Shown here piece after piece: positions 11,984 through 22,702 of a DNA stretch of 64,000 nucleotides. The DNA is from Pontederia crassipes (taxonomy: Eukaryota > Streptophyta > Magnoliopsida > Commelinales > Pontederiaceae). How positions within the stretch are numbered: the stretch's first letter is position 1; each line of letters begins with the position of its first letter. The DNA lies in NCBI GenBank assembly GCA_030549335.1, contig CM060193.1:62111646-62175645 (forward strand), written 5' to 3'. Both the position numbers and the translations under genes were made by a program. Below the pieces are notes generated by a model. It was not told the DNA's origin and ran no database searches. It saw only the letters and a program-made list of their open reading frames with translations.

Positions 11984-13438
11984 ATGTATCGCCCCGACGA
12001 GAAGGAAAAAGAGAAGGATGAGACGTGTCTCAGCTCGATGCACGTCCTCAGCGCCATCAACACCCCGAAGGGTCCTTCATCGGCTGCGCGACTTTATGCG
12101 GATATCGAGTTGAACGGGCAAGTCTTCAACGCCCTCATTGACACGGGAGCATCGGAGTTGTTCGTGTCAGAATTGACCGCCAAGAAGCTAAAGCTGCTAC
12201 TCCAGAAGACTAACGCCACGTTCAAGACGGTGAACACGAAGTCTATCTCGACCACAAGAATTTCTCCTGGAGTGAAGGTTCGCATCGGCAAGTGGTCGAG
12301 AAGCTTCGACGCGACGGTGGCACTAGTGGATGACTACGAAGTGGTGGCGGGCATCTCTTTCCTGCGACACATTGCTGCATGTGTCATTCCGCTCACCAAC
12401 TCGATGGTCATCTTCGATTCCAAGGGACCTTACAACGTCCCTTTGAGGTCAGGCGGAGACCTCAAACAGAAGACCCTCTCCGCCATGCACGTGGCGAAGG
12501 GGTTGCGCAAACAGGAGCACACCTTCCTGGCGACCGCCGTCTTGGAAGACCCGGGGTCCTCTACTCCAACACCTCCCAAAGTCCTTGAAACCCTTGAGGA
12601 TTTTGCGGACGTTATGCCCCCGGAACTCCCAAAGCGGTTGCCTCCGAAGCGTGAAGTGCACCATGTCATCGACTTGGTCCCAGGATCTAAAGTCCCACAT
12701 GGAGTCCCCTATCGGCTCGCCCCTCCGGAACTCACAGAACTCCGTAAGCAACTCACCGAACTATTGGATGCAGGATATGTTCGGCCTTCAAAATCTCCAT
12801 ATGGCGCCCCTGTTCTCTTCCAGAAGAAGCATGACGGTTCCCTCCGGATGTGCATCGACTACCGGGCGCTCAACAAGCTTACGGTGAAGAACAAGTACCC
12901 CATCCCCTTGGTGGCAGATTTGTTCGACCAACTTGGTGGTGCAAGATGGTTTACCAAGTTGGATCTTCGTTCGGGCTATTGACAAGTCCGGATTGCCGAG
13001 GAGGATGTGCAGAAGACGGCGTGTGTCACAAGATACGCCTCCTACGAGTTCCTCGTGATGCCGTTCGGCCTCACCAACGCCCCGACGACCTTTTGTACTC
13101 TCATGAATAAGGTATTGCAGCCATTCCTTGATAGGTTCGTGGTTGTGTACCTCGACGACATCATGATCTACAGCCGCACCTTGGAGGAGCATATCGAGCA
13201 CATTCGGCAAGTGTTCGAGGTGTTGCGGCAGAACGAACTCTATGTCAAGCGGGAGAAGTGTGCCTTCGCTCAACCGGAAGTACACTTCTTGGGACATGTC
13301 GTCAGAAGTGGGAAGTTGAAGATGGATGGCGCGAAGATTCGGGCCATCGTGGAGTGGGAATCCGGGTTCCCGACATGCGTTCGTTCCTTGGCCTGTCGAA
13401 CTGCTATAGGCGGTTCGTCAAGGGGTATTCACATGTGA
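11984..13438 (+). pseudogene. chromovirus protease and reverse transcriptase
   Basis: The protease active site DTGAS lies at 12140-12154. RT follows, with motifs [49 protein letters not shown] and the catalytic YLDD (13148-13159). A TGA at 12980-12982 sits exactly where the family has Trp (GYW). The frame is then open to 13438, but the homology moves to another frame between about 13360 and 13440, marking an indel. Confidence 0.9.
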
Positions 13439-14793
13439 CGACCCCTTTGACGAATCTCCTCCGGAAGAATGTGAAGTGGGAGTGGACGCCGACATGTCAG
13501 GAAGCGTTCGACACCCTCAAGAGGGCTATGACAGAGGAACCGGTGCTCGTCCTGCCAGACCACACTAAGTCCTACGAGGTACAGACAGATGCTTCTGACT
13601 ATGCCATTGGAGGAGTTCTTATGCAGGAGGGGCATCCTGTGGCGTTCGAGAGTCGCAAACTCAACGACACGGAGCGGCGCTACGCTGTTCAGGAGAAGGA
13701 GATGACCGCGGTGATTCACTGCCTTAGAACATGGCGGCACTACCTTCTCGGGTCGCGATTTCACATCAAGATGGACAACGTCGCGACAAGTTACTTCGAG
13801 ACACAGAAGAAGCTCTCGCCGAAGCAAGCAAGATGGCAAGATTTCATGGCGGAATTCGACTATGTCCTGGAGTACAAGCCTGACAAAATGAATGTCGTTG
13901 CCGACGCCCTCAGCCGACGCGCGAAATTGGCGGCCATGAGCTCCTCTCAGGCCGACCTCATCGAGAGAATCAAGAAGGGATTTGAGTCAGATCCCATGGC
14001 AAAGAACTTGTTCGAGCAGACGAAGGAGGGCAAGACACGCCGCTTTTGGGTGGAAGATGGGCTGATCTTCACCAAGGAACGTCGCATATACGTTCCACTC
14101 TTCGACAACTTGCGGCGCATTATCATGCAAGAGTGCCATGACTCCAAGTGGGCGGGACATCCGGGCATCCGCCGCACTTTGGCACTCATCGAAGACAACT
14201 ACTTCTGGCAAAGGATGGAGGACAACATTGAAGCCTTCGTGAAGACATGCCTTGTTTGCCAGCAAGACAAGAACCTCAATCAAGCGTCCGGCGGACTTCT
14301 GGAACCCCTGCCTATCCCAGAGCATCCATGGAAGGATGTCTCCATGGACTTCATCACAGGCCTGCCCAAGTCTGAAGGGGCATGTACCATCATGGTGGTC
14401 GTCGATCGGTTCTCCAAGTATGTCATCTTCGCCGCCGGCTCCGCAAGTTGTCCTGCTACTGAAGCTGTGGAGTTATTCATGAAGCATGTAGTGAAGTATT
14501 GGGGCCTACCACAAAGCATCGTCAGCGATCGGGATGAACGATTCGTTGGCAACTTCTGGAAGGAATTGTTCAAGATGATGGACTCCAACCTGCATTTCTC
14601 GACATCACTTCATCCTCAAACCGACGGCCAAACTGAGAGGGTGAATTGTATTCTGGAGATCTACTTGCGGCACTATGTGAGTGCCAATCAGAAGGACTGG
14701 GCGAAGCTACTCGACATCGCGCAATTCTCCTACAACCTGCAATGAAGCGAGTCAACCAATCGGAGTCCCTTCGAGATAGTGACGGGGCAGTAA
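13370..14793 (+). pseudogene. chromovirus RNase H and integrase
   Basis: This frame carries the end of RT (FLGLSNCYRRFVKGYSH), RNase H (VQTDASDYAIGGVL, VQEKEMTAVIHCLRTWRHYL), the integrase zinc finger (HPGIRRTL...CLVCQQDKN) and the catalytic core (MDFITGLP, SIVSDRDERFVGNFWKELF). Stops fall at 14743 (TGA) and 14791 (TAA), each one transition from a sense codon common at that site. Confidence 0.9.
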
Positions 14794-15409
14794 CCTCTGA
14801 CGCCCCAAGCCATCGCCACTTCTTATGACGGCAAAGTCCCCGCCGCTCACCGCATGACGAGGGAATGGCATGAGCAGAACGACATGGCGAGAGCATGTTT
14901 GCACAAGGCATCGAAGCGCATGAAAAAGTGGGGCGGACACCGCCCGACGGGACGTCAACTTTGAAGTCGGAGACTTGGTCCTGGTGAAGCTGGTCCAACA
15001 TCTTCGAATAAGTGGGAAGAATCTGCACAAGGGCCTCGTTAGGCATTACGAGGGCCCCTTCAAGATCCTGAAGAAGGTAGGCAAGGTGGCCTACAAGTTG
15101 AAGCTTCCGCCTCAGATGTAACAACACCCCGTCTTTCATGTCAGCTTGCTCAAGCCTTTCGTCGAAGACATTGAAGATCCCGGGCGTGGGGTTTCAGACC
15201 GCGCCCCGTCGATCATCCGTCAGCAGTTTACTGATCAAGTTGAAGAAGTACTCGCCATCCGCACGAAGAATCGGAAGAAAGAGTATCTTGTTCGATGGAG
15301 CGGAAGACCGGACGCCGACACAAGTTGGGAGACAGCCGAAGACTTGTGGCAGTTCAAGCAGAAGATTGAAGAATTCCAAGCCGCAGCTCCAGGGACGTCG
15401 CTGATTTGA
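14794..15409 (+). pseudogene. integrase C-terminus and chromodomain
   Basis: The stretch after 14791 moves to a third frame near a G-run at about 14930. The GPFKILKKVG integrase tail precedes a TAA at 15119-15121. From 15146 to 15409 the open frame reads HVSLLKPFVED-like sequence and then a chromodomain (VEEVLAIRTKNRKKEYLVRW, DTSWETAEDL). The chromodomain places the element among chromoviruses, which use it to target chromatin. Confidence 0.87.
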
Positions 15410-15420
15410 GTGGGGGAGAA
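15408..15420 (+). promoter_or_regulatory. polypurine tract of gypsy
   Basis: gagtgggggagaa lies between the last stop codon and the first base of the 3' LTR, where plus-strand synthesis starts. Confidence 0.85.
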
Positions 15421-15960
15421 TGTCCCGGGGGCTTCTCCCCGGGGCACGTCGAGTTATCTTATCATGTATTTTTCTTTTCAACCCACTTTTGTACTTAGTT
15501 TATTTTCTAAGTGTGGTGGTGGCAATTTTGTAATTTGCACTCCAGAAAAGTGCACCTCCGGAGATGGTCCTCCACACCACACGTCGCAAACCTACCACCC
15601 GAAACGGTGGTATAGTAGGGGAGACCCGCTAGTCCTCCCCGAAGCGTTGTAATCATTCCTATTTACTCAACAAAAATTTCAAACTTCCCTAAATCTAGCA
15701 TCGTGCCTCAAGCGTGGGGTGGCAACCCACAAAAGAGCGTTCCAAAGCGTCCCAAGTGATCGAGCGTTACGCCGAGGTGCCCGTTTGTTCACAAACGCCT
15801 CCACCGAAGAAGCGTCCGCTCGGGACCGTGCGTCCCAAAAGTTGTGGCATACAAAAAGTGGCATAAGCAAGCTTTCGCAAAGCGCTCAAAAGAGCTTGCC
15901 TAGACGTTGGACACGTCTAGACGTCGCACGGGTCGGTCGAGCGAAAAACGACCCCGTGAA
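15421..15960 (+). repeat. gypsy 3' LTR
   Basis: It begins tgtcccgggggcttct and ends ccccgtgaa. It is 540 bp, the same length as the 5' LTR. It is followed by acgag, the mutated partner of the gcgag before the 5' LTR. Confidence 0.9.
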
Positions 15961-16202
15961 ACGAGCACGTCGCGGTCGAGCCCTTTATTATTAAAACCGT
16001 GAGGCGATATTATCGACATCGCGGCCGTAGATCTACTACCGTTGAACGTCGTCGTCGTAGTCGAGCCATCACCGCCATTGTGGGATGATGCCGTTGAAGT
16101 AGTTGTGCCATCATCGTAACAGAAGTAGCGGGATATGCCCACCGTAAATACTGCGGCCATACACGAAAAGTCGAAGATGAGAACAGCAATGACGACATCC
16201 AT
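15961..16202 (-). pseudogene. ATL-type RING-H2 E3 ligase, 5' half (split by gypsy)
   Basis: From an ATG at 16202 the minus strand reads a hydrophobic membrane segment (VVIAVLIFDFSCMAAVF, then GISRYFC), a Ser/Thr/Gly-rich linker and KGLDRDVL. The last is the GLD motif that precedes the RING in ATL proteins. An in-frame upstream ATG at 16292 gives a basic extension not typical of the family, so 16202 is preferred. The frame enters the 3' LTR and would end there. Membrane segment, GLD motif and the RING half at 10062-10262 are in ATL order, with the target duplication at the break. Confidence 0.78.
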
Positions 16203-16253
16203 TGCAACCACGTGTAAAATGATTGTGCGAAGTGGTCTCCTCTTCACACACAC

Positions 16254-16440
16254 TCTCTCTCTCTCTCTCCTCTTTGCCTTCGACCTTTCCACTTCCCTCC
16301 CACCGAATCTCTATATCTCTCTCTCTCCGTCGGTTCCCGACCTCTCTCTCCGGCGAGTGCAGGTGTGGCTGAGGCGCTCTCTTTCTCTCTCTGTGGCTGC
16401 TCCCGACCTCTCTCCGGTGAGTGCAGAGGCGGCTGCCGTC
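16254..16440. repeat. CT-rich leader with microsatellite and a tandem pair
   Basis: A (CT)n run lies at about 16254-16272. Farther on, a unit starting cccgacctctct...ccgg and containing gagtgcag is repeated twice (about 16336-16375 and 16404-16440). On the minus strand this is the region just upstream of the ATL start, so it may be its old 5' UTR or promoter. Confidence 0.5.
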
Positions 16441-16639
16441 TCCTACCCTAATTCTTTGGAGATCTTACACGAGATGTCAAGCGGCAATCGATTGATGACC
16501 GATCGATTCAAACTTTATTATAACGATGAAAATTTTGAGTATGAGTAGGATTCAAAATTTCTTGCTTTTTTGAAATTACCTTTGCAGTTTAATTAGTTTT
16601 CGACTTCAATTCGATATTTGTTTTGTTTTCTTTCGCGTA

Positions 16640-16780
16640 CACCATTTTTGTTCTTTTTCCCAGTTGACGATTGCGTACCTGAGAAGGAAAAAATGACGAG
16701 CCAGAGCTCATTGTGAGATCGGCTGCGGCGAGATTGCTACTTTGTCAGGGGAAATGGGGCTAAGGGTCCCTCTGCGCCGT
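16640..16780 (+). pseudogene. partial copy of WD40-gene exon 2
   Basis: From 16664, just after a tttttcccag acceptor-like site, the sequence matches the start of exon 2 of the WD40 gene at 22980. It shares ttgacgattgcgtacc, gacgagccagagctcat, then atcggctgcggcgag and aaatggggctaa, with internal deletions and a stop early in frame. The polypyrimidine-AG stretch before the exon is also present. This argues for DNA-level duplication rather than a processed mRNA copy. Confidence 0.8.
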
Positions 16781-16959
16781 AGCCGGCAACGCACAGCTGA
16801 GAGGGACATCGACCCCCTCTCTGCTGTTGCAACTTACAATTCAGAATAAAATAATATAAAAAATAAAATCTATTGTAAAAAGAGGGGGTTGGCCCCATCC
16901 TCTACTTTCGGTGGCCTCGCTGGCATCGACTAAAAAAAGAGAGGCGATTACAGGACTTC

Positions 16960-17256
16960 GAGAAAAATAGTGAACGATGTCCCCGAACCATAAGCCCCTC
17001 GGCACGAAGAAGGTGCTCGACAGCACTATCGCTCCCAGAGGTAGTACCTCAACAGGAGCTTCTTGGCCTTTGGCCCTCTGTCCGGGAAGAAGCACCTCGA
17101 AACGACAACGTCGCCAAAGGCCACTGCCAAGAATAATAGCACGCTCAAGATGGCGTAGATGTAGTCCTGTACCTTTTCAGCTCGCCCCTTCGATGGCATG
17201 TTGTCCTTGTCACTCTCGTTGTTGAACAAGATTACATTATCAACCATCGAAGTCAT
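16960..17256 (-). pseudogene. DMP (DUF679) membrane protein fragment
   Basis: The minus strand from 17256 reads KVQDYIYAILSVLLFLAVAF, GDVVVSRCFFPDRGPKAKKLL. After a frameshift near 17050 it continues VEVLPLGAIVLSSTFFV. These are the third and fourth membrane segments and the CFFP..PG loop of plant DMP/DUF679 proteins, which are usually single-exon genes. The N-terminal half is not recognised, and the usual end (FPTKRRGIGY type) is scrambled. DMP proteins act in membrane remodelling and some in gamete fusion. This copy is not functional. Confidence 0.72.
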
Positions 17257-20200
17257 GAGTTGACAAAAAAAAAGCCAAGAGTTGACGCCACGACGAGGCT
17301 GCCGGCCGAGATGCGCTCATTGATCAAGGGATTCTGTTTAATGGATCCTGGTCCGCGTTCCCTGACGGCTCTGCCTACGGACGTGACCCTTTCTCTTCGC
17401 CTAATAATTAGAACATAGTGGATAAAAAATTAGATCTTCATAAGAAGGATCAAAAGATCATGATATCATAATAATCAGGAGTCCTAATTGACCCATCATT
17501 GTAATCGTATGAGACCTAAATTAGAACTACAAGATAACATTATTGTGAGTCAGAGGTGCATAAATATAATAATCATCATCATAATATTGATTAGGATTTA
17601 GGATATGGATCAAGGGTCAAATAGAATAATAATAATGATAATAGAGTCAAAATCTTGCCCTAGTATAAATAGAATCTAGGCCGAGTCCGAGAGTAATCAT
17701 CTCGGAAAGAATCATAAGGAACCTGAACTAGGTCAAGGTTACATACGTGTCAAGTTTACATGTTGGGTGAAGGGAGCACGACTCATACTACATCGGGATG
17801 GAAAACAAGTCGGGTTATCCTCAACCTAGACCGGGCTGAACTAGAGTTTGGTAGTTCTGGCCATGACAGAGCTAGGCCAAATTGCAAAGAACTCGGTCTG
17901 GACACAAGCTAATCTGAGCCAAGTTATAGAGATCTCGATGTGAGTTCTATAGTAAAAAAAATTTATGGATGTGTAGTAGATTTTTCGATAGTCCTTCCGA
18001 CGACCTATATGGGTAATCCAGAACAATAGACATAATTATTCAAGTCAATAATCATGACCCTATCGATGAAATTAACCTACTTACACACCTTAGGAATTTC
18101 AGCCGAGAATATGACATGTCCTTCCTCAAACTTTGGTCATTCCCCTTGGTTTGGGTGCACAATTGTCAGCATCTCCTCCATCTGGTTTGTCTCCTATAGA
18201 TGCGACTATCATCAAATTTGTGGAGAGAGATAGAAACATGGGCGAGAGAGATTTCGTGCGTGAGAGCAAATAACTAGAGAAAGGTTCTTTTGGTTTTATT
18301 TATAGGAGAAACAAAGTTAACATTATCTCGAATTCTATTTTTCTTTTCCTCCAAATAGTATTGTCCTTTTATTTTTTCTTTCTTTTCTTTTTTAGCTTCA
18401 ACTTTATCACTTTTTATTAAATGTCTTGGGCGTTACAAATTATGTTTATTAGTAATAGTTATTATTTCAATTATCATTAACTAACTTTTGGTCATTATTA
18501 ATTTGTTCCCGATATTTTATATTCATAATAATTATTGATATATTAATTGTTTTTAACTTTGATATACATATATAGTCATGTGAAAAACATTTTGAGAGCT
18601 AAAACAAGTTTTTTTTTGGAAGATACACTATGTATAATTTGGATTAAGTGTGGATGTTGTAGTTTTCTTTAATTAGATATTTAAAGAATATTCAAACATA
18701 AATGTTTAATTGTATGTTAAGTGAAAGAAGTTCTAAACTAGAAATCAAAAGTTGTAATCAGATTCAAAAGTTGATCCAAAATTCTTCAACTTACATGTGT
18801 CAAATATAACTATTTTACAAATGCTAGTTCAAGATAATATAACAAAGATAAATTAAATTGAAGCTTATTGCATGTCTAAAAAAAAGTAAGATGCTAAGCA
18901 TCCTAAAATTGTTAATAATGGGAAGTGTATTGAAAAATATATGTGATAACACCTATCACAATACAAAAATATTATGTACGGAAAAATGAATTTGAGACTT
19001 TTCTATTTGGCGTGTCATGTTATGCACGAAACATATATATGTTGTGTTATGCTATGTGATTGATATTCGATATGTTTATCATTATTTGCAAAGAATGGAA
19101 TTTCTCATCAAGAAAGTGTGATATCAAGTTGCGGTATGATATGCGAAGACATGTATGCACACAAATTGTATGTGAATGTAACACATGAAGTGATTCTTGT
19201 ATTCGAATTAATGTATATGGTATCTATGCATAGTGTATGCATGTATTATGTGGATGATGGAATGGTTAGTTAGCATTGTTATTTTGATATTCTAGAAATG
19301 ACTTTATGTTTATTAGAAATTTAAAATTAAAATTAAAGTGAGATTTAGGTTGTGTGATGCATTTTAGAATATGAAAACTATGATAGAGGCAACTTTTGTG
19401 AATTTAGTGTTAAACTATTTTGTATGCATTAGAGAAAAGTATAAAAGGCTGAAGTATATTTGTATTTGTAATTTATAAAGGATGAATAAAAAATTGTATC
19501 TCTTATTTAGACCCAAATTATTGTTTCATAGTTTTTTTAATTGTTTAGAATTAAGCATGAATCATGTGATGGTGAACTATGTAATTGTTGTTTCTCATGT
19601 TGTTTATTGACTTTTCTACCATTCAATCTTGACTCCTATTGATTAAGCTATAGACCTACTATGTGGGGTACGAGGAATATGAACATGGGAGACCATTATC
19701 TTTTGAGACATTTATATATGTCCATAAGATAAATAAAACAAGTTTCCTAAAAATAACTTGTTCTTATTTCTTACTATTTGATGATAATCTTCTTAATATT
19801 TGAGTTATTCTATCTTACAATAATATTCTTAGAACATAAGTTTTTCATTTTGCAATAACATCCTTAGGTCTTACTTTATATCATCAATAAAATTATTCTA
19901 TTTTCTTTTATGACATCTATAATGTTATCTATAACTTTCAAATGTTTTCATTTTATATTTAGTCTGTCTTATTTAAATAACCATGATTTAAAGAATTTAC
20001 TTAACCCTTTCTTTATGGCGGAGTAGTTGCTTATGTCATTTACATATGGATTCAATTTTATTAGAAACAACTAAATCATGCCTCTCGATAGCCTTTAATA
20101 TCTTCTATAACACCTCAAGATTCACTTGCTCAAAAAAGCTATTCCAACGGTGTTATCTAATTTTACGGACTTACATGAGCCGAAGAGTTAATTACAATAA

Positions 20201-22702
20201 ACCTTATAATAGTAGAAGCAATTTAAATAATATTCAATTATCTCTAAAGTACGGACATGCATCTATATAATAATAGGTCCCTATTAATGTCCATATCTAT
20301 GTGCAAGCCAATCATTATAGGAGCCGCCAATCATTTCACTATCACCGTCATCTTATCATGCACGAATTCAAGTATAGAAAAAAAATCCAATTAGTATAAC
20401 TCAATACGTTGAGTCGCTCATCAATAACAATATAAACCATGATAATAGTAATATCAATATGCATAATAATAAGCAGTATCAATACTATCATATCAATCAA
20501 CTTCAATTATTAATTATGCACCATTCATCAATATTAAAGATTAATTAATTGTAATTATAATTCAATTAACTTTTAACATCAACCATAAAAATTGTAATCA
20601 ATATATTTTCAATGATTTATCTTTTGTTTATTCTTCAACCATAAAGGCTATAGTTAAATTATTCTTTTACTTTTTAACTTTTTAACTTCTTAATTTTAAC
20701 CATAAATACTACTTCAATCATATGGATTGTTTTTAGTTATTATTTATCATTCAAATTTTAACAATTAGCTTTAACCACAACAGTTGTTTTTACTTATCCT
20801 TCATTTTTTACATTAATTTAACAAAAAAGGACTATTTCAAGCATAAAGACTACTTTCATAGCTCTCCCAATTTTAGATGGCTTACCACTTTTATTTTGTT
20901 TAATACATGTCCATCTTTGCTTTCATTCATTTTAACTTGATTTATAATTTTGGATGCACAATGCATCACAACAAATCTATTTTTACTTCTTGACCATCAA
21001 AACTTGGAACGATTGGGGTGAAATTCAGGTTGGATCATCCAATTCAATCCACAATATTTGCAAAATACGATTTAGTTCTGACAAAACTTAGGGCCGAGCT
21101 AAGTTATTTTCAATTCAATTTTATTTTTCATCATCGAAACTCAAGGTGGACTGATCAAAATTCAATATGAATTTGTTTCAACCATCTGCTTTCAATTCAC
21201 TTTATCAGACACTCAACCCAATTTCTATCCAATTTCGATTTGTCCATTAACATCCATGGAACCTAAGTTAGGGCATAATCGGAATCTAGTTTGAATCGTT
21301 ATCAAATTATCAATCGTAGTCTCAAGTTTAAAGAACTTAGGCCACGTTCTTAAAAACTTAGACCGAGTTAGCTATCGAATTATCAATCATCGTCACAAGT
21401 TTAAAGAACCTAGACTGCGTTCTTAAAAACTCGGATCGAGTTCTCTAATTCGATCCAAACTATTCTGAGCCCTACATAGATTCCATTGAACTCGGGTTGG
21501 GTACTGTAGAATACAAATCGGTTCTATAGTTCTTCATGAAGTCATGTTCCGTCACAACTTTTCGACCCTATCTCGATGTGATTAATGATATAATTCTATT
21601 AACAATTAATTGATAAATCACATATAAGATAAGAGTTCATAAGGCCTACCCTACCTATCCTTGGATAATGTTCAATTACTTTTTCACGATATTATCTCGA
21701 AATCCACGCAAAACACTTGAACAATAATAACTTATATCAGTGCTTCGAAATCGGTCACTTTTCATTCTTTTTTGTCTTCTCTAATCATACCTTTAGTTCT
21801 TCTCAAATTCATTTTTTTTCAAATAAGATTAGTCTTTCTTTCTCTTCCAATTCTTTATTTAATTATACTTTTATTCCTTTTTAAATTATCTTTTAATCCA
21901 TCAAAAATTGAGTTAGATTATTTTACTAACCTTGACGAAATTTTGGAGTGTCATAATCTAATTAAAATTTTACATATTGCTCACTACTATTTAACTGTTG
22001 CTCAATAATCATCCGTTATTTCTTCATCAATTTTCGTCCACTTATCTGACTGCTTTTTTCCATCGTTATCGTAAAATCAATAGTCTGAAGATAACGTGAT
22101 TTTCTCTAGCATTCTGACATGTTATGACTCTGCAGGTGCACAAATAATTAATTTTGGCTCCAAAAATTTGGAAACAAAACTCAGATTACGTGATTTTGTT
22201 TTCTTTTCGACATATTAAATTTAACTTTTTTTTTAGATATTTTACCCAATTTCCTATTTTGCAGTTTCGGTCTCGGTCTCGTTCTTTTGACTGCAACTCG
22301 GCAATATCCTTGTTATGTTAAATCGAGCCGTACAAAACCCTGTCAATAGCTGCCAATCAATCCTAACCATCCATCGTCCCGTCCATACTTTTTACCCAAA
22401 TTTACCAGAAGTCTTCCGATTGGACGGCCCTGATCTCTTGTCGAACCTTTTATTCCTCTCACGCCGTTGCTAGTTTTCTTACTCTTCAACTTCACCACTT
22501 ACTTTCTTCGCCTCCAGAGAAACGTCGTCGGGATCGCAAAGTTTTTTCCTCCAAGTCTTCGTCCGCGTTAAGCAGACCGGAGATTTTGGGTTGTCTGTCC
22601 GGTGCCTGTGACGGCGTTGAAGAGTCTCCGGCGGGCGGCGGAGGGAGGGATGATCGCTTGGTTGTAGCCGTGCCCGGGGATCTCGAGTGGTTTGGGCGGT
22701 CG
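17257..22702. other. AT-rich gene-free DNA upstream of the WD40 gene
   Basis: No gene, tRNA or complete element is recognised. 17400-18300 is less AT-rich and has a TATA-like ctagtataaatagaatctagg (about 17659-17679), possibly an old LTR without a partner. 18300-22300 is AT-rich with stops in all frames. 22480-22700 is the probable promoter and 5' UTR of the WD40 gene. It is open in frame from an ATG at 22586, upstream of the preferred start. Confidence 0.55.

Larger units (their letters stand above)
10263..15960 (+). mobile_element. Ty3/gypsy chromovirus, nearly full-length, inactivated
   Basis: Two 540-bp LTRs flank gag, protease, reverse transcriptase, RNase H, integrase and a C-terminal chromodomain. 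A primer-binding site (initiator-Met tRNA type) follows the 5' LTR and a polypurine tract precedes the 3' LTR. The flanking 5-mers are gcgag (10258-10262) and acgag (15961-15965), a target duplication with one transition. Insertion split an ATL gene. The coding frame has six in-frame stops (11807, 11963, 12980, 14743, 14791, 15119) and at least two frameshifts (13360-13440 and near 14930). The element is much more GC-rich than the DNA around it. Confidence 0.93.

Noticed and set aside
10742..15481. Long open frames antisense to the chromovirus coding region
   Set aside because: They mirror the GC-rich pol and gag frames, carry no domain of their own, and change wherever the sense frame does.
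16474..16548. Resemblance to the start of a CDK regulatory subunit (CKS)
   Set aside because: Only a short Tyr/Asp/Glu-rich stretch is similar; the following conserved residues are not present, so no name is given.
22586..22702. Upstream ATG as the start of the WD40 protein
   Set aside because: It is in frame, but the extra residues are Gly/Arg-rich UTR-like sequence. Related proteins begin close to the Ser-rich stretch after 22703.
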